64,000 nucleotides of DNA from Rubricella sp038526735 (GCA_038526735.1 JBCBGM010000001.1:124001-188000), one strand, 5' to 3'; positions 1 to 8,652 are shown, counted from the first letter of the stretch. Notes: generated from the sequence alone by a model not told the origin. A program made the numbers and translations.

Positions 1-575
1 TCGCAGTCTCTAAAGTGCAGCCCAACGAGCGCGTAGAAGAGGTCTTGCAGCAGGGTCACCGCATTTTTGGAGAGAACAAGGTGCAAGAGGCCGCCGGTAA
101 GTGGCCCGCGTTTCGCGAGCAGTACCACGGCGTCGACCTGCACCTCCTCGGCCCACTGCAGACCAACAAAGCCAAACAAGCGATGGAGCTGTTCGACACC
201 ATCCACTCCCTCGACCGGGAAAAACTCGCCCGAAAGCTGGCAGACCAAGCCCAAGCGCTCGGACATTGCCCAAAGCTCTTTATCCAGGTGAATACCGGGG
301 AGGAGCCGCAAAAATCGGGCGTACTTCCAGCACAGACCGATGCGTTTGTTACTGAGGCGAAGGCAATGGACCTGCCCGTAGTTGGGCTGATGTGTATCCC
401 TCCAGCCGATGAAGAACCGAGCCTGCACTTTGCCCTGCTCAAGTCGCTGGCGGAGCGGAATGGCCTCTCCGGCCTCTCGATGGGGATGTCCGCCGACTTT
501 GAAAGCGCGATTGCACTGGGTGCAACGCATGTGCGCGTCGGCTCAGCGATCTTCGGTGCGCGGGTCTACGCCTGA
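1..575 (+). CDS. yggS: YggS/PROSC family PLP-binding protein, 5' end cut by window edge
   Basis: C-terminal most of the pyridoxal-5'-phosphate homeostasis protein family (YggS in E. coli, PLPBP in humans). These are single-domain alanine-racemase-like TIM barrels that hold PLP and balance the vitamin B6 pool rather than catalyse a known reaction. The open frame runs in from position 3; the first visible codons read AVSK, and this lysine (12-14) corresponds to the family PLP lysine. Family motifs follow: GENKVQE, HLLGPLQTNKAKQA, FIQVNTG, LSMGMSADFESAI and the closing VRVGSAIFG. The start codon lies upstream of the window. The last 10 bases overlap the convergent L,D-transpeptidase gene. Confidence 0.93.
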   Translation, partial: AVSKVQPNERVEEVLQQGHRIFGENKVQEAAGKWPAFREQYHGVDLHLLGPLQTNKAKQAMELFDTIHSLDREKLARKLADQAQALGHCPKLFIQVNTGEEPQKSGVLPAQTDAFVTEAKAMDLPVVGLMCIPPADEEPSLHFALLKSLAERNGLSGLSMGMSADFESAIALGATHVRVGSAIFGARVYA

Positions 576-1057
576 ACGATCACCCGGCTGCGCGGCGTCC
601 AGCGATTTAAGATCCATGTAAGATCTGTGAGCGAAAAGGCGATACAGCCCTCGGTCGGGTGCCGCGGCTTGCGCCAGACATGCAGAAAAATCGCAGACCC
701 CGCACCCGGCGTGCCCTCGCGGTTGAAATCCAACACAGCCACCAGATCATAAAGCGGGTCCGCCCGCGCCATCCGCTCAGCACTGACATTGGGCCAAATG
801 CTACGAAAATGCTGGTTATATAGAGAGGGACGCTCAGGATCATCGCACCAACGGTCCCAAGGCCCAATTGGCCGCCCGAGGGCGCATCCTCGATCGTGAC
901 GAGACCAAACGTCGGTGATCCGCCAAACGCCCGCCGGGGTAACACCGTCGCCCTCCCCAAGCTTCACACCAGCTCCACCCCGCCCCACGGCGCACCGAAA
1001 GACGCGGCCCTGAAACCGCGCAGACCATCGCCCGACGACCAAGTCATCCGATGTCAC
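566..1057 (-). CDS. L,D-transpeptidase (YkuD) family protein
   Basis: A 163-residue protein of the L,D-transpeptidase/YkuD fold, the family that makes 3-3 peptidoglycan cross-links or anchors proteins to the wall using a catalytic cysteine. The signature is near the C terminus: FLHVW at about 125-130, then HPTEGCIAFS with the probable nucleophile Cys at about 140. The N-terminal half (GRGGAGVKLGEGDGVTPAG) matches the usual substrate-groove strand. No signal peptide or membrane segment is obvious, so an upstream start or cytosolic retention is possible. Its start overlaps the ribA stop by 4 bases (1054-1057), so it is probably translated with ribA. Many roseobacter proteins of this short type are of unproven substrate. 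Confidence 0.8.
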   Translation of the reverse strand: MTSDDLVVGRWSARFQGRVFRCAVGRGGAGVKLGEGDGVTPAGVWRITDVWSRHDRGCALGRPIGPWDRWCDDPERPSLYNQHFRSIWPNVSAERMARADPLYDLVAVLDFNREGTPGAGSAIFLHVWRKPRHPTEGCIAFSLTDLTWILNRWTPRSRVIVQA

Positions 1058-2127
1058 AGTAAATGGCCGCTGCGGTCACGCTTGGTTGCGAGATAGGCGC
1101 GATTCTCGGCGGTTTGGCCAACGCTCAACGGCACACGCTCTACCACATCCACCCCACCGGCGCGCATCATCTCGACCTTGCGCGGGTTGTTCGTCATGAG
1201 CCTGACTGATGATATGCCCATAACCCGCAGCAACTCCGCACCAACCCGAAGGTTGCGCTCATCGTCCTCGAACCCAAGGCGATGGTTCGCCTCCACCGTA
1301 TCAAACCCTTGGTCTTGCAACGCATAGGCGCGCATCTTGTTGGCAAGACCAATCCCGCGGCCCTCTTGGTTGAGATAAAGCAGAACCCCTGCGCCGGTCT
1401 TTGCGATTGCCTCCAACGCAGCGTGCAACTGCGGTCCACAATCGCATTTCAGCGAGCCCAAGACGTCTCCGGTGAAGCAGGCCGAATGCAACCGAGACAG
1501 CACGGGCACAGCGCGATCTGGCATGCCCACCTCAACCGCGTAATGCTCTTCGGCCCCGTCAGCGCTGCGAAACACCGTAACCCGGCCAGCCCCGGCAAGT
1601 GCAGTAGGCACGCGGGCAGAGGAGACCTGCGTGAATGCACTCCAAGACGAGATCAGCGCCTCCACGCGCTCCAGATCAAAAACCTGAACACCCGCAGGCG
1701 CCGCATCGACCGAAGTCGTCACAACAGCTGGCAACAACAACGCGCGGCGGGCAAGCACCAGCGCTGCCCGCTCTACCCGAGCCTTGCCACCGCGCAACGT
1801 CTCAAACGGGCCTTTCATCGGAGAGGCCAAATCCGCCGCCGGGTCTGCAACACTCTGCAACCACACAACCGGAGTACCCTCTGGCACAGCGATGCGAGCA
1901 AGGTCCCCATCATAGGCGCGGGCCCGGAGTGTTTCGGCGCGACGCGCCGTAACGGCAAGAACCGGCGCATCCAGCGCCTGAAACGCCTCCCATCGATCTG
2001 GTCGCAAGGTTTCAACTGCCGCGACCAGAACCGTCTCCCCCCCAGCCTCAAAGGCGATCGGAACCCCCATGCGCAGCTCATTGCGCGCGCGGGCGATCTC
2101 CTCTTCTGGCTGCGGTGAAAGCGCCAT
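1054..2127 (-). CDS. ribA: GTP cyclohydrolase II (riboflavin synthesis)
   Basis: Catalyses GTP to 2,5-diamino-6-ribosylamino-pyrimidinone phosphate, formate and pyrophosphate, the first step of riboflavin synthesis. The C-terminal 200 residues carry the zinc site C-x10-C-x-C (CFTGDVLGSLKCDC), the catalytic segment YLNQEGRGIGL and the NPRKV motif. The first 150 residues are an extra domain without the acidic DHBP-synthase motif, so this is not a working RibBA fusion. Start chosen at 2127, with AAAGG seven bases upstream; an open frame extends to 2202 but lacks a ribosome site. Product 357 aa. Overlaps the downstream transpeptidase gene by 4 bases and is divergent from the response regulator. 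Confidence 0.93.
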   Translation of the reverse strand: MALSPQPEEEIARARNELRMGVPIAFEAGGETVLVAAVETLRPDRWEAFQALDAPVLAVTARRAETLRARAYDGDLARIAVPEGTPVVWLQSVADPAADLASPMKGPFETLRGGKARVERAALVLARRALLLPAVVTTSVDAAPAGVQVFDLERVEALISSWSAFTQVSSARVPTALAGAGRVTVFRSADGAEEHYAVEVGMPDRAVPVLSRLHSACFTGDVLGSLKCDCGPQLHAALEAIAKTGAGVLLYLNQEGRGIGLANKMRAYALQDQGFDTVEANHRLGFEDDERNLRVGAELLRVMGISSVRLMTNNPRKVEMMRAGGVDVVERVPLSVGQTAENRAYLATKRDRSGHLL

Positions 2128-2248
2128 CGGCGACCTTTCTTGAAACAATTGCCGCGTCCGTAACACAGATGCGTGAGAGATGTGCCACAGTTCTTGAGCC
2201 ACTCCGGCGCAGGCCGCAAGTCCTCCTCAAACAACGGGAGAGACTTCC

Positions 2249-2935
2249 ATGAGCACCCTTAAGCGCATCCTTCTTGTCGATGACGACGCTGACCTGCGGG
2301 AGGTTTTGGCAGATCAGCTTGTGCTGACCGATGACTTTGACGTGTTTGAAGCCGTCGATGGCGCAGAGGGGCTGGGGAAGATCAAACATGGTCACTACGA
2401 CTTGATCATACTCGACGTCGGCCTTCCCGATATGGATGGACGAGAGCTTTGCCGGATCATGCGCAAGCAAGGCGTCAAATGCCCGATCCTGATGCTCACC
2501 GGGCATACCACCGACAGTGACACGATCTTGGGCCTCGATTCAGGCGCGAACGACTACGTCACGAAGCCGTTCAAATTCCCGGTGCTCCTCGCCCGTATCC
2601 GTGCCCAGCTGCGGCAACACGAGCAGTCGGAGGACGCGGTCTTCACCGTTGGCCCCTACACCTTCAAACCGTCGGCAAAAATGCTAGTGGACGATGCCGA
2701 AAAGAAAATCCGCCTCACCGAGAAAGAGACCAATATTCTGAAGTTCCTCTACCGGGCCAACGATGGTGTCGTCCCGCGCGATGTCCTTTTACATGAAGTT
2801 TGGGGATATAACGCCGCTGTCACGACTCACACGCTAGAGACTCACATCTACCGACTTCGCCAAAAGATTGAATCCGACCCTTCGAATGCAACCCTTTTGG
2901 TCACTGAAGCGGGCGGATATAGGCTGGTTGGGTAA
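2249..2935 (+). CDS. OmpR/PhoB-type response regulator
   Basis: A 228-residue two-component response regulator. The receiver domain (about 1-120) has the acidic pocket DDD at 11-13, phospho-acceptor Asp56 in LIILDVGLPDMDG, Thr84 and Lys106 in VTKPF. The winged-helix DNA-binding domain (about 130-228) has LTEKETNILKFL, the recognition segment THTLETHIYRLRQKIE and the terminal GGYRLVG. No histidine kinase is next to it, so partner and target genes cannot be read from context. A GGGAGAG ribosome site precedes the ATG. It is divergent from ribA with a gap of about 120 bases that must hold both promoters. A dyad just downstream (2967-2984) may end the transcript. Confidence 0.92.
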   Translation: MSTLKRILLVDDDADLREVLADQLVLTDDFDVFEAVDGAEGLGKIKHGHYDLIILDVGLPDMDGRELCRIMRKQGVKCPILMLTGHTTDSDTILGLDSGANDYVTKPFKFPVLLARIRAQLRQHEQSEDAVFTVGPYTFKPSAKMLVDDAEKKIRLTEKETNILKFLYRANDGVVPRDVLLHEVWGYNAAVTTHTLETHIYRLRQKIESDPSNATLLVTEAGGYRLVG

Positions 2936-2966
2936 GAATTTGGCAGAAATTTGACCGAATACGTTT

Positions 2967-2984
2967 GCAAGTTTGGCAACTTGC
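2967..2984. terminator. inverted repeat after response regulator
   Basis: Arms GCAAGTT and AACTTGC flank the spacer TGGC, 32 bases after the response-regulator stop. It is a perfect 7-bp stem followed only by a weak T-rich stretch, so it could be a weak terminator or a protein-binding dyad. Position favours the former. Confidence 0.35.
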
Positions 2985-3094
2985 TTGCGTTTGAGGTGCT
3001 GACGCCATAGCTTTTGGTCATCAGCAGGTCCCCCCCAAATACGACCTGTTGTGCGCCACTTTACCCCCCTCCAAAGTGGCTACCCTCTGGGTTA

Positions 3095-3124
3095 ACGCCT
3101 GGTTCCTCCCCCGGAGCCAGGCGT
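3095..3124 (+). terminator. stem-loop upstream of xth
   Basis: Perfect 8-bp stem, ACGCCTGG (3095-3102) with CCAGGCGT (3117-3124), and a 14-base loop. It lies in the 266-base gap between the response regulator and xth. There is no U-run after it, so it is either a factor-assisted terminator of the upstream unit or a leader hairpin of xth. Confidence 0.4.
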
Positions 3125-3201
3125 CTCCATTTCTACGGGCCGAGTTTCGGGTTGTCGGCGATGCCCTCAAACGGCAGTCTCCGCACAACTCTGGAGGTCT
3201 T

Positions 3202-3996
3202 ATGGCGCTGAAGATTTGCACGTGGAATATCAACTCCGTCCGGCTGCGGGCAGAGCTCGTTGAACGGCTTTTGGGTGAACAAGCCCCTGACGTTCTGTGC
3301 CTTCAGGAGACCAAATCACCGGTCGAGAAAATCCCCTATGAGCGGTTTACAGATGCGGGCTATGCGCATGCGGTGGCGCGGGGGCAAAAGGGCTACAACG
3401 GGGTGATGATCCTCTCCCGCCATCCGCTGGAAGATGCGGGATCGCATAATTTTTGTGCAAAGGGCGATGCACGGCACGTGGCTGGGACGCTGCCCTCAGG
3501 GGTGACCATCCACAACTACTACGTGCCGGCGGGGGGCGATGAGCCTAATCCGGAGGTGAACGAGAAGTTCCGCCACAAGCTCGACTTTCTGGAAGAGATG
3601 CGGGCTTGGTACGTGGCAGCGCCACCCCAAAAATCAGTCATGGTCGGCGACCTCAACATCGCTCCGCTTGAGGATGATGTCTGGTCGCACAAGGCGCTTC
3701 TGAAGGTCGTCTCTCACAATCCGATCGAGGTGGAGGGCCTCAACACCGCGCAAACTGCGGGCAAGTGGGTCGATGCCGTGCGCAGCGACATCCCCGAAGG
3801 AAAGCTCTATTCTTGGTGGTCATACCGCGCGAAAGACTGGCGCGCCTCGAACAAAGGCCGGCGGCTCGACCATATTTGGACGACACCGGACCTGCCCATC
3901 GTGGCGGGCTCGGCACATGTGTTGGATGACGCGCGCGACTGGGAGAAACCGTCCGACCACGCGCCCGTATTCATCACTTTGGACGTTGAGCCATGA
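3202..3996 (+). CDS. xth: exodeoxyribonuclease III (AP endonuclease)
   Basis: Cleaves DNA 5' to abasic sites and degrades duplex DNA 3' to 5' in base-excision repair. The 264-residue product has the endonuclease/exonuclease/phosphatase fold: N-terminal KICTWNINSVRLR, the metal-binding glutamate in LCLQETK, NYYVPAGG, catalytic GDLNIAP, and the C-terminal RRLDHIW and PSDHAPV. The start at 3202 is set by GGAGG at 3193-3197 and by the fold beginning at residue 2; the longer open frame to 3049 runs through a hairpin and has no ribosome site. The stop overlaps the next start in ATGA, so the crotonase gene is probably translationally coupled. Confidence 0.94.
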   Translation: MALKICTWNINSVRLRAELVERLLGEQAPDVLCLQETKSPVEKIPYERFTDAGYAHAVARGQKGYNGVMILSRHPLEDAGSHNFCAKGDARHVAGTLPSGVTIHNYYVPAGGDEPNPEVNEKFRHKLDFLEEMRAWYVAAPPQKSVMVGDLNIAPLEDDVWSHKALLKVVSHNPIEVEGLNTAQTAGKWVDAVRSDIPEGKLYSWWSYRAKDWRASNKGRRLDHIWTTPDLPIVAGSAHVLDDARDWEKPSDHAPVFITLDVEP

Positions 3997-4742
3997 TCCA
4001 CCACACAATCGAAGGCCACATCGCCAGTATCACCCTCGATGACCCGACGCGCCACAATGCGCTCGACCACGGCGCAATTGCTGAGATCATGGCTGCGCTT
4101 GATGACGTTGATGCGTCGGACGCCCGTGTGCTGATCCTTGCTGCCACAGGTCGCAGCTTTTGCGCCGGTGCTCGGCTTGATCAGCTGGGCGATGGCGGGC
4201 TGACCGAGAACCCGTTCTCCCCCCTCTGTGACCGGCTTGAGAGCTTCCGCCTGCCAACCATCGCCGCCCTGCAAGGCGGTGTCTTCGGCGCAGGGGTCGA
4301 GCTTGCCCTTTCTTGCGACTACCGCATCGGCGTGGAGGGGATGAAGGCGGCGGTGCCTGCGTCTGAGCTGGGCATCCACTACACCCAGGCTGGGATCGGC
4401 CGCGTCGTCGCAAAACTCGGTGGCCAGATCGCACGACGGGTGTTCCTAGATGCAGAGCGGTTCACAGACACGGGCCTGCTGGGCGCAGGATTCCTCGATA
4501 ATCTCGTCGCGCCAGAGGCCCTCGACAGCGCTGTTGCCGCAAAAGCCGAGCGTTTGGCCTCCCTTGCCCCCCTCGCCGTCCAAGGCATGAAGGCCAGCAT
4601 CGTCGCCGCCAGCGACGGCGCCACCCCGCAAGACTTCGCCGATGCACAAGCCCGCATCGACCAGTGCTTTGCCTCTGCAGACCATCAGGAGGGCGTCAAA
4701 GCGAAAGCGGAAAAGCGCACACCGGTGTTTTCGGGTCGCTAG
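3993..4742 (+). CDS. enoyl-CoA hydratase/isomerase family protein
   Basis: A 249-residue crotonase-fold protein. Recognisable are the CoA/oxyanion segments RSFCAGARLDQL (about 48-59) and LQGGVFGAGVELALSCDYRI (about 90-110). The first catalytic glutamate position is present in GVELALSCD. The second, usually in a PE-x2-LG motif, reads PASELGI, so the acid is shifted or replaced depending on alignment. Substrate cannot be told from sequence; the family includes hydratases, isomerases and CoA hydrolases. It overlaps xth by 4 bases, which looks like operon packing rather than pathway logic, and overlaps the convergent livM stop by 4 bases. Confidence 0.85.
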   Translation: MIHHTIEGHIASITLDDPTRHNALDHGAIAEIMAALDDVDASDARVLILAATGRSFCAGARLDQLGDGGLTENPFSPLCDRLESFRLPTIAALQGGVFGAGVELALSCDYRIGVEGMKAAVPASELGIHYTQAGIGRVVAKLGGQIARRVFLDAERFTDTGLLGAGFLDNLVAPEALDSAVAAKAERLASLAPLAVQGMKASIVAASDGATPQDFADAQARIDQCFASADHQEGVKAKAEKRTPVFSGR

Positions 4743-6046
4743 CGCCGCACCTTCTCGGGGATCAATCCCATCGGTGCAAAGCGCATCACGATCAGCAGGA
4801 TTAACCCCATCAGGAACAGCCGCATATGTGGCGCGGCATCTAGAAGGTGGTCCTTAAAGGCACTGCCGTCCGCCATGCCGGAGGTGATCGTCGCCATCAT
4901 CCAGCCGCCAGCGGGCTCGGCCTGAATCCAAACGAACCAGATCAAGAACCCGCCCAAGATCGCACCAAAATTGTTGCCTGAGCCCCCAACAATCACCATC
5001 ACCCAAATGAGGAACGTGAAACGCAACGGCTGATACGACCCGGGCGTGAACTGCCCCTCCAATGTTGTCAGCATCGCACCGGCAACGCCCACCACCGCAG
5101 AGCCCAGCACAAACGTCTGAAGATGCTGCGCCGTCACATCTTTGCCCATCGCGGCGGCGGCATCGCGATTGTCCCGGATCGCCCGCATCATCCGCCCCCA
5201 GGGGGAACGCAAGGCCGTCTCTGACAGCCACAAGAGCACCAAAAGCACGGCGATAAACAGCAGAGCATAAGAGCCGCGTACGATGATCGATGAGAGCTCT
5301 TGCACGCTCATCCCCCACCGTTCAGCCGCCTCGATCACCCAAAGCGTTGTCTGCAGGTCCACCTCATAGGGCACGGGCCGGTCAAGCCCGGTGACATTCT
5401 TTACACCCCGGCTCAGCCAGTCTTCATTTTTGAGCACCGCGATGATGATTTCTGAGATCCCAAGCGTTGCAATCGCCAGATAATCCGACCGCAGCTTCAG
5501 CGCGATCTTGGCGATGATGTAGGCAATCCCAGCGGCAAACACGCCGCCCACAGCCCAACTAACGATGATCGGCAGACCAAGCCCCCCGATATTGCCAAAC
5601 TGCGCCGGATCTATCGCCTCAATCGCGTTTACGGCCGGATCAAACACCTGCCGCATCGAGAAATACCCGACGACCACCAAAACGGTCGTGACGATCCCCC
5701 GCAACCGCCCCTTCGCCATCCGCCGCCGCACAAAGGCGACCAGCATCGCAGTGACCGCGAGCGCAAAGGCCGCCGAGATCAACCCAAGGCCACCCGCAGA
5801 CCAGGCGTCCCCCCGCACTGGCAGCGAGACCAACACCGCCGCCACACCGCCCAACGCCGCAAAGCCCATGACGCCAACGTTAAACAGCCCCGCATACCCC
5901 CACTGAATGTTCACACCCAGCGCCATGATCGCCGAGATCAAGCAGAGGTTCAGGATAGCCAGCGCCGTCGTCGGCGACTGAAAAACGCCAACCGCCGCCA
6001 ATGCCAGCGCCATCGCTGCATAAAGCCCAAGTATCCGCCCCGTCAT
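4739..6046 (-). CDS. livM: branched-chain amino acid-type ABC transporter permease LivM
   Basis: Inner-membrane permease of a HAAT-family importer. At 435 residues it is longer than E. coli-type LivM cores because of an extra hydrophobic and basic stretch at about 75-150 before the conserved core. The conserved part includes LRSDYLAIATLGISEII, the cytoplasmic EAA-type loop SPWGRMMRAIRDNRDAAAAMG (about 290) that docks on the ATPases, and GGSGNNFGAILGG. It is the last gene of the unit, overlapping livH by 4 bases. The substrate class (leucine, isoleucine, valine or other amides and acids) is inferred from family only. Confidence 0.92.
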   Translation of the reverse strand: MTGRILGLYAAMALALAAVGVFQSPTTALAILNLCLISAIMALGVNIQWGYAGLFNVGVMGFAALGGVAAVLVSLPVRGDAWSAGGLGLISAAFALAVTAMLVAFVRRRMAKGRLRGIVTTVLVVVGYFSMRQVFDPAVNAIEAIDPAQFGNIGGLGLPIIVSWAVGGVFAAGIAYIIAKIALKLRSDYLAIATLGISEIIIAVLKNEDWLSRGVKNVTGLDRPVPYEVDLQTTLWVIEAAERWGMSVQELSSIIVRGSYALLFIAVLLVLLWLSETALRSPWGRMMRAIRDNRDAAAAMGKDVTAQHLQTFVLGSAVVGVAGAMLTTLEGQFTPGSYQPLRFTFLIWVMVIVGGSGNNFGAILGGFLIWFVWIQAEPAGGWMMATITSGMADGSAFKDHLLDAAPHMRLFLMGLILLIVMRFAPMGLIPEKVRR

Positions 6047-7059
6047 ATCACCCGCCCCCGGAAAAGCCCTGTTGGCCTAAACACCAGCACCACCACCAAA
6101 ATGACAAAGGACACCGCGAATTTGTAATCGGTCGACAGGAGTTGCACGAGGCCCTCAGGCATCACGTCTTCAGGCACCAAATGCCCCAGAAAACGCCGGT
6201 ACGCGTAGGTCACCGTGACTTCTGAGAAGGCCACCAAAAACCCGCCCGCAATCGCTCCGACAGGATTGCCAATGCCACCCACAATCGCCGCCGCAAAAAT
6301 CGGCAGGAGCAGCTGGAAGTAGGTGAACGGTTTAAAGGACTTATCGAGCCCGTAAAGCACCCCCGCCAGCGTCGCGAGTGCTGCCGCAATGATCCAGGTG
6401 ATCAAGACCACTCGCTTCGGGTCAATGCCAGAGAGCAGCGCCAAATCTTCGTTGTCCGAATACGCCCGCATCGCCTTGCCGGTGCGCGTGTGGTTGAGAA
6501 ATCGAAACAGCGCGATCACTGCGATCACCGCGACAACCACCGTCAGCACCTGAGTCGTGCGCAGCGCGAGCCCCTCATCAAGGCCTGTCATGTCGCGAAA
6601 CTCCCGCGCCCGGATGATGAACCGCTCGCCGTCGAGGAATCGTTGATCATCCGGCCCAATGATCAACCGCACGAGGCCATTGAGCACAAACATCACCCCG
6701 ACCGAGGCGATCACAAACGTCACCGGAGGCGCCCGCCGCGCGCGGTAATAGCTGTAAACCGATCGATCAATCCCAAGGCTCAGCGCCGCCGCCGCCGCGA
6801 TGCCAAACGGCAACGCCAGCAGGGCGGTCGGCAAAAACCCCAACCCAAGCCCAACCGCCTGCATCCCCCAGGTCACAAGGATCGTGCACATCGTCCCAAA
6901 CGCCATCAAATCGCCATGCGCAAAGTTCGAGAATCGCAGCACCGCGTAGATCAGCGTGACCCCCAAAGCGCCCAGCGCCAGCTGCGCGCCATAGGCCAGT
7001 CCAGGCAGCAGGACGAAGTTGGTCAGCAAGACCAGAGCGTTGAGCAAGCTTTCCATCAC
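6043..7059 (-). CDS. livH: branched-chain amino acid-type ABC transporter permease LivH
   Basis: Second inner-membrane permease of the same importer, 338 residues and about eight hydrophobic segments. Family hallmarks are LGALGVTLIYAVLRFSNFAHGDLMAFG near the N terminus (about 30-55), the docking loop TRTGKAMRAYSDNEDLALLSGID at about 195-218, and the C-terminal AAAIVGGIGNPVGAIAGG. It overlaps both livM (4 bases) and livF (4 bases), so the three genes are tightly coupled. LivH and LivM would form the heterodimeric channel energised by LivF and LivG. Confidence 0.93.
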   Translation of the reverse strand: MMESLLNALVLLTNFVLLPGLAYGAQLALGALGVTLIYAVLRFSNFAHGDLMAFGTMCTILVTWGMQAVGLGLGFLPTALLALPFGIAAAAALSLGIDRSVYSYYRARRAPPVTFVIASVGVMFVLNGLVRLIIGPDDQRFLDGERFIIRAREFRDMTGLDEGLALRTTQVLTVVVAVIAVIALFRFLNHTRTGKAMRAYSDNEDLALLSGIDPKRVVLITWIIAAALATLAGVLYGLDKSFKPFTYFQLLLPIFAAAIVGGIGNPVGAIAGGFLVAFSEVTVTYAYRRFLGHLVPEDVMPEGLVQLLSTDYKFAVSFVILVVVLVFRPTGLFRGRVI

Positions 7060-7760
7060 CCCCCCAAAAACGTTCGCCGGACCTCAGGGTCAGCCAACAA
7101 AGCCTCCCCCGTATCGGTATAGGCATTGCGCCCCTGCACCAGCACATAGCCGCGATCAGCGATATGCAGCGCTTGCCGGGCGTTCTGCTCGACCATCAGA
7201 ATCGCAATGCCAGTTCGCGCCACTTCGATGATCCGGTCAAAAAGCTCATCCATCACGATTGGGGAGACCCCCGCCGTCGGCTCATCCAGCATCAAGAGCT
7301 TCGGCTTCGTCATCAGCGCACGCCCCACAGCCACCTGCTGGCGCTGCCCGCCCGAAAGCTCCCCCGCTGCCTGCCGCCGCTTTTCGGCGAGGATCGGAAA
7401 CAGCGCATAGACTTGCTCCATCGTCTCCGCGATCCCATCGCGGCGCAGGTACGCCCCCATCTCGAGGTTTTCTTCCACCGTCATCGAGGTGAAGACGTTC
7501 TGCGTCTGGGGCACAAAGGCCATGCCTTTGGCGACCCGCTCCTGCGGCGACAGGGCAGAGATATCCTCTCCCGCCAACTGCACCGCCCCTTCGCGCAAGG
7601 GCAACATCCCAAACACCGCCTTCATCGCGGTCGACTTGCCCGCCCCATTCGGGCCTACAATCACCGCAATCTCGCCTTCCTCCACCGCAATGGTGCAGTC
7701 GTGCAGGATATCGACAGCGCCATAGCCGCCGGTCATCGCGTCCCCGATCAAGAAGGCCAT
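7056..7760 (-). CDS. livF: branched-chain amino acid-type ABC transporter ATPase LivF
   Basis: Cytoplasmic ATPase of 234 residues. Walker A GPNGAGKS is at about 36-43, the signature LSGGQRQQVAVGRALM at about 135-150, Walker B LLMLDEP near 160 and the switch histidine in MVEQNAR near 195. Placement and length fit LivF, with LivG encoded upstream. The 94-base gap to livG is filled by a dispersed intergenic repeat, and the likely ribosome site AAGGGGGC, about four bases from the ATG, sits at the edge of that repeat. Confidence 0.93.
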   Translation of the reverse strand: MAFLIGDAMTGGYGAVDILHDCTIAVEEGEIAVIVGPNGAGKSTAMKAVFGMLPLREGAVQLAGEDISALSPQERVAKGMAFVPQTQNVFTSMTVEENLEMGAYLRRDGIAETMEQVYALFPILAEKRRQAAGELSGGQRQQVAVGRALMTKPKLLMLDEPTAGVSPIVMDELFDRIIEVARTGIAILMVEQNARQALHIADRGYVLVQGRNAYTDTGEALLADPEVRRTFLGG

Positions 7761-7768
7761 GCCGCCCC

Positions 7769-7845
7769 CTTCATCTTGACAGAAATACCTGCCTGCGCGG
7801 CGAGCGCATCTGACAAAAGTCTTGCGCGCGGCACGCGCGCTCCGC
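7769..7845 (-). repeat. half copy (type 2) of dispersed AGGTATTT...AAGATGAAG intergenic repeat, inside liv operon
   Basis: On the minus strand the core AGGTATTT-N3-TCAAGATGAAG occupies 7790-7769. It is preceded by a GC-rich arm with a perfect hairpin GCGCGCG-GCA-CGCGCGC at 7824-7840. Almost the same sequence recurs at 46997-47075, with only scattered differences over about 75 bases. It sits between livG and livF. Confidence 0.8.
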
Positions 7846-7854
7846 CAATCCTGC

Positions 7855-8634
7855 TCATCCCGCCGCCGCCTTGTTCTTCAGGCCCGTGCCCAGATACGCC
7901 TCAATCACCCGCTCATCGGCCTGCACCGCCGCGGCAGAGCCTTCCGCGAGCACACGCCCTTCGGCCATCACAATCACCGGGTCGCAGAGGCGCGAGATAA
8001 ACGCCATGTCGTGCTCAATCATACAAAACGTGTAACCGCGCTCTGTGTTCAGACGTTGGATCGCATCACCGATCGTATTCAAGAGCGTCCGGTTCACGCC
8101 TGCACCCACCTCATCGAGAAATACGATCCGCGCATCCACCATCATGGTGCGGCCCAATTCCAACAACTTTTTCTGACCACCCGAAAGGTTCCCGGCCAAC
8201 TCATCGGCCACCCGTTCGATCTCCAGAAACTCGATCACCTCATCGGCCTTACGCCGCAGTGCTGCCTCCTCCGCGCGCACTTGGCCTTGCCGAAACCACG
8301 CCGAGATAAGCCCTTCCCCCGCCTGCGCGCCCGGCACCATCATCAGGTTTTCGCGCACGGTGAGCGTCGAGAACTCATGCGCGATCTGGAAGGTGCGCAG
8401 CAGCGCTTTGTGAAACAGCTGATGCGGTTTGAGGCCGGTGATGTCCTCCCCGCCCAGCAGCACCCGCCCGCGCGTTGGCGTGTAGTGCCCTGCGATGACG
8501 TTAAAGAGCGTCGTCTTCCCAGCCCCGTTCGGCCCAATCAGCCCGGTGATCGAGCCGTCGGCGATCTCCAGCGTCACGCCATCAACAGCACGGATGCCGC
8601 CGAATTGCATCGAGAGGTTTTCGACACGGATCAT
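7855..8634 (-). CDS. livG: branched-chain amino acid-type ABC transporter ATPase LivG
   Basis: Cytoplasmic ATPase, 259 residues from the start at 8634. Walker A GPNGAGKT is at 34-41, the signature LSGGQKKLLELGRTMM near 152, Walker B IVFLDEV near 175 with the LivG-typical DEVGAGVN, and the switch segment MIEHDMAFI near 210. The open frame extends 20 codons further to 8694, but that stretch overlaps a hairpin and does not resemble the family, so the start MIRVENLSMQ was chosen. The gene follows the binding-protein gene after an intercistronic stem-loop, which probably lowers expression of the membrane and ATPase genes relative to it. Confidence 0.93.
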   Translation of the reverse strand: MIRVENLSMQFGGIRAVDGVTLEIADGSITGLIGPNGAGKTTLFNVIAGHYTPTRGRVLLGGEDITGLKPHQLFHKALLRTFQIAHEFSTLTVRENLMMVPGAQAGEGLISAWFRQGQVRAEEAALRRKADEVIEFLEIERVADELAGNLSGGQKKLLELGRTMMVDARIVFLDEVGAGVNRTLLNTIGDAIQRLNTERGYTFCMIEHDMAFISRLCDPVIVMAEGRVLAEGSAAAVQADERVIEAYLGTGLKNKAAAG

Positions 8635-8652
8635 GCTGGGGCCTTTATGCAA

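Noticed and set aside
2249..2935. Response regulator as CtrA
   Set aside because: The DNA-binding domain and neighbours do not match CtrA; left as OmpR/PhoB type.
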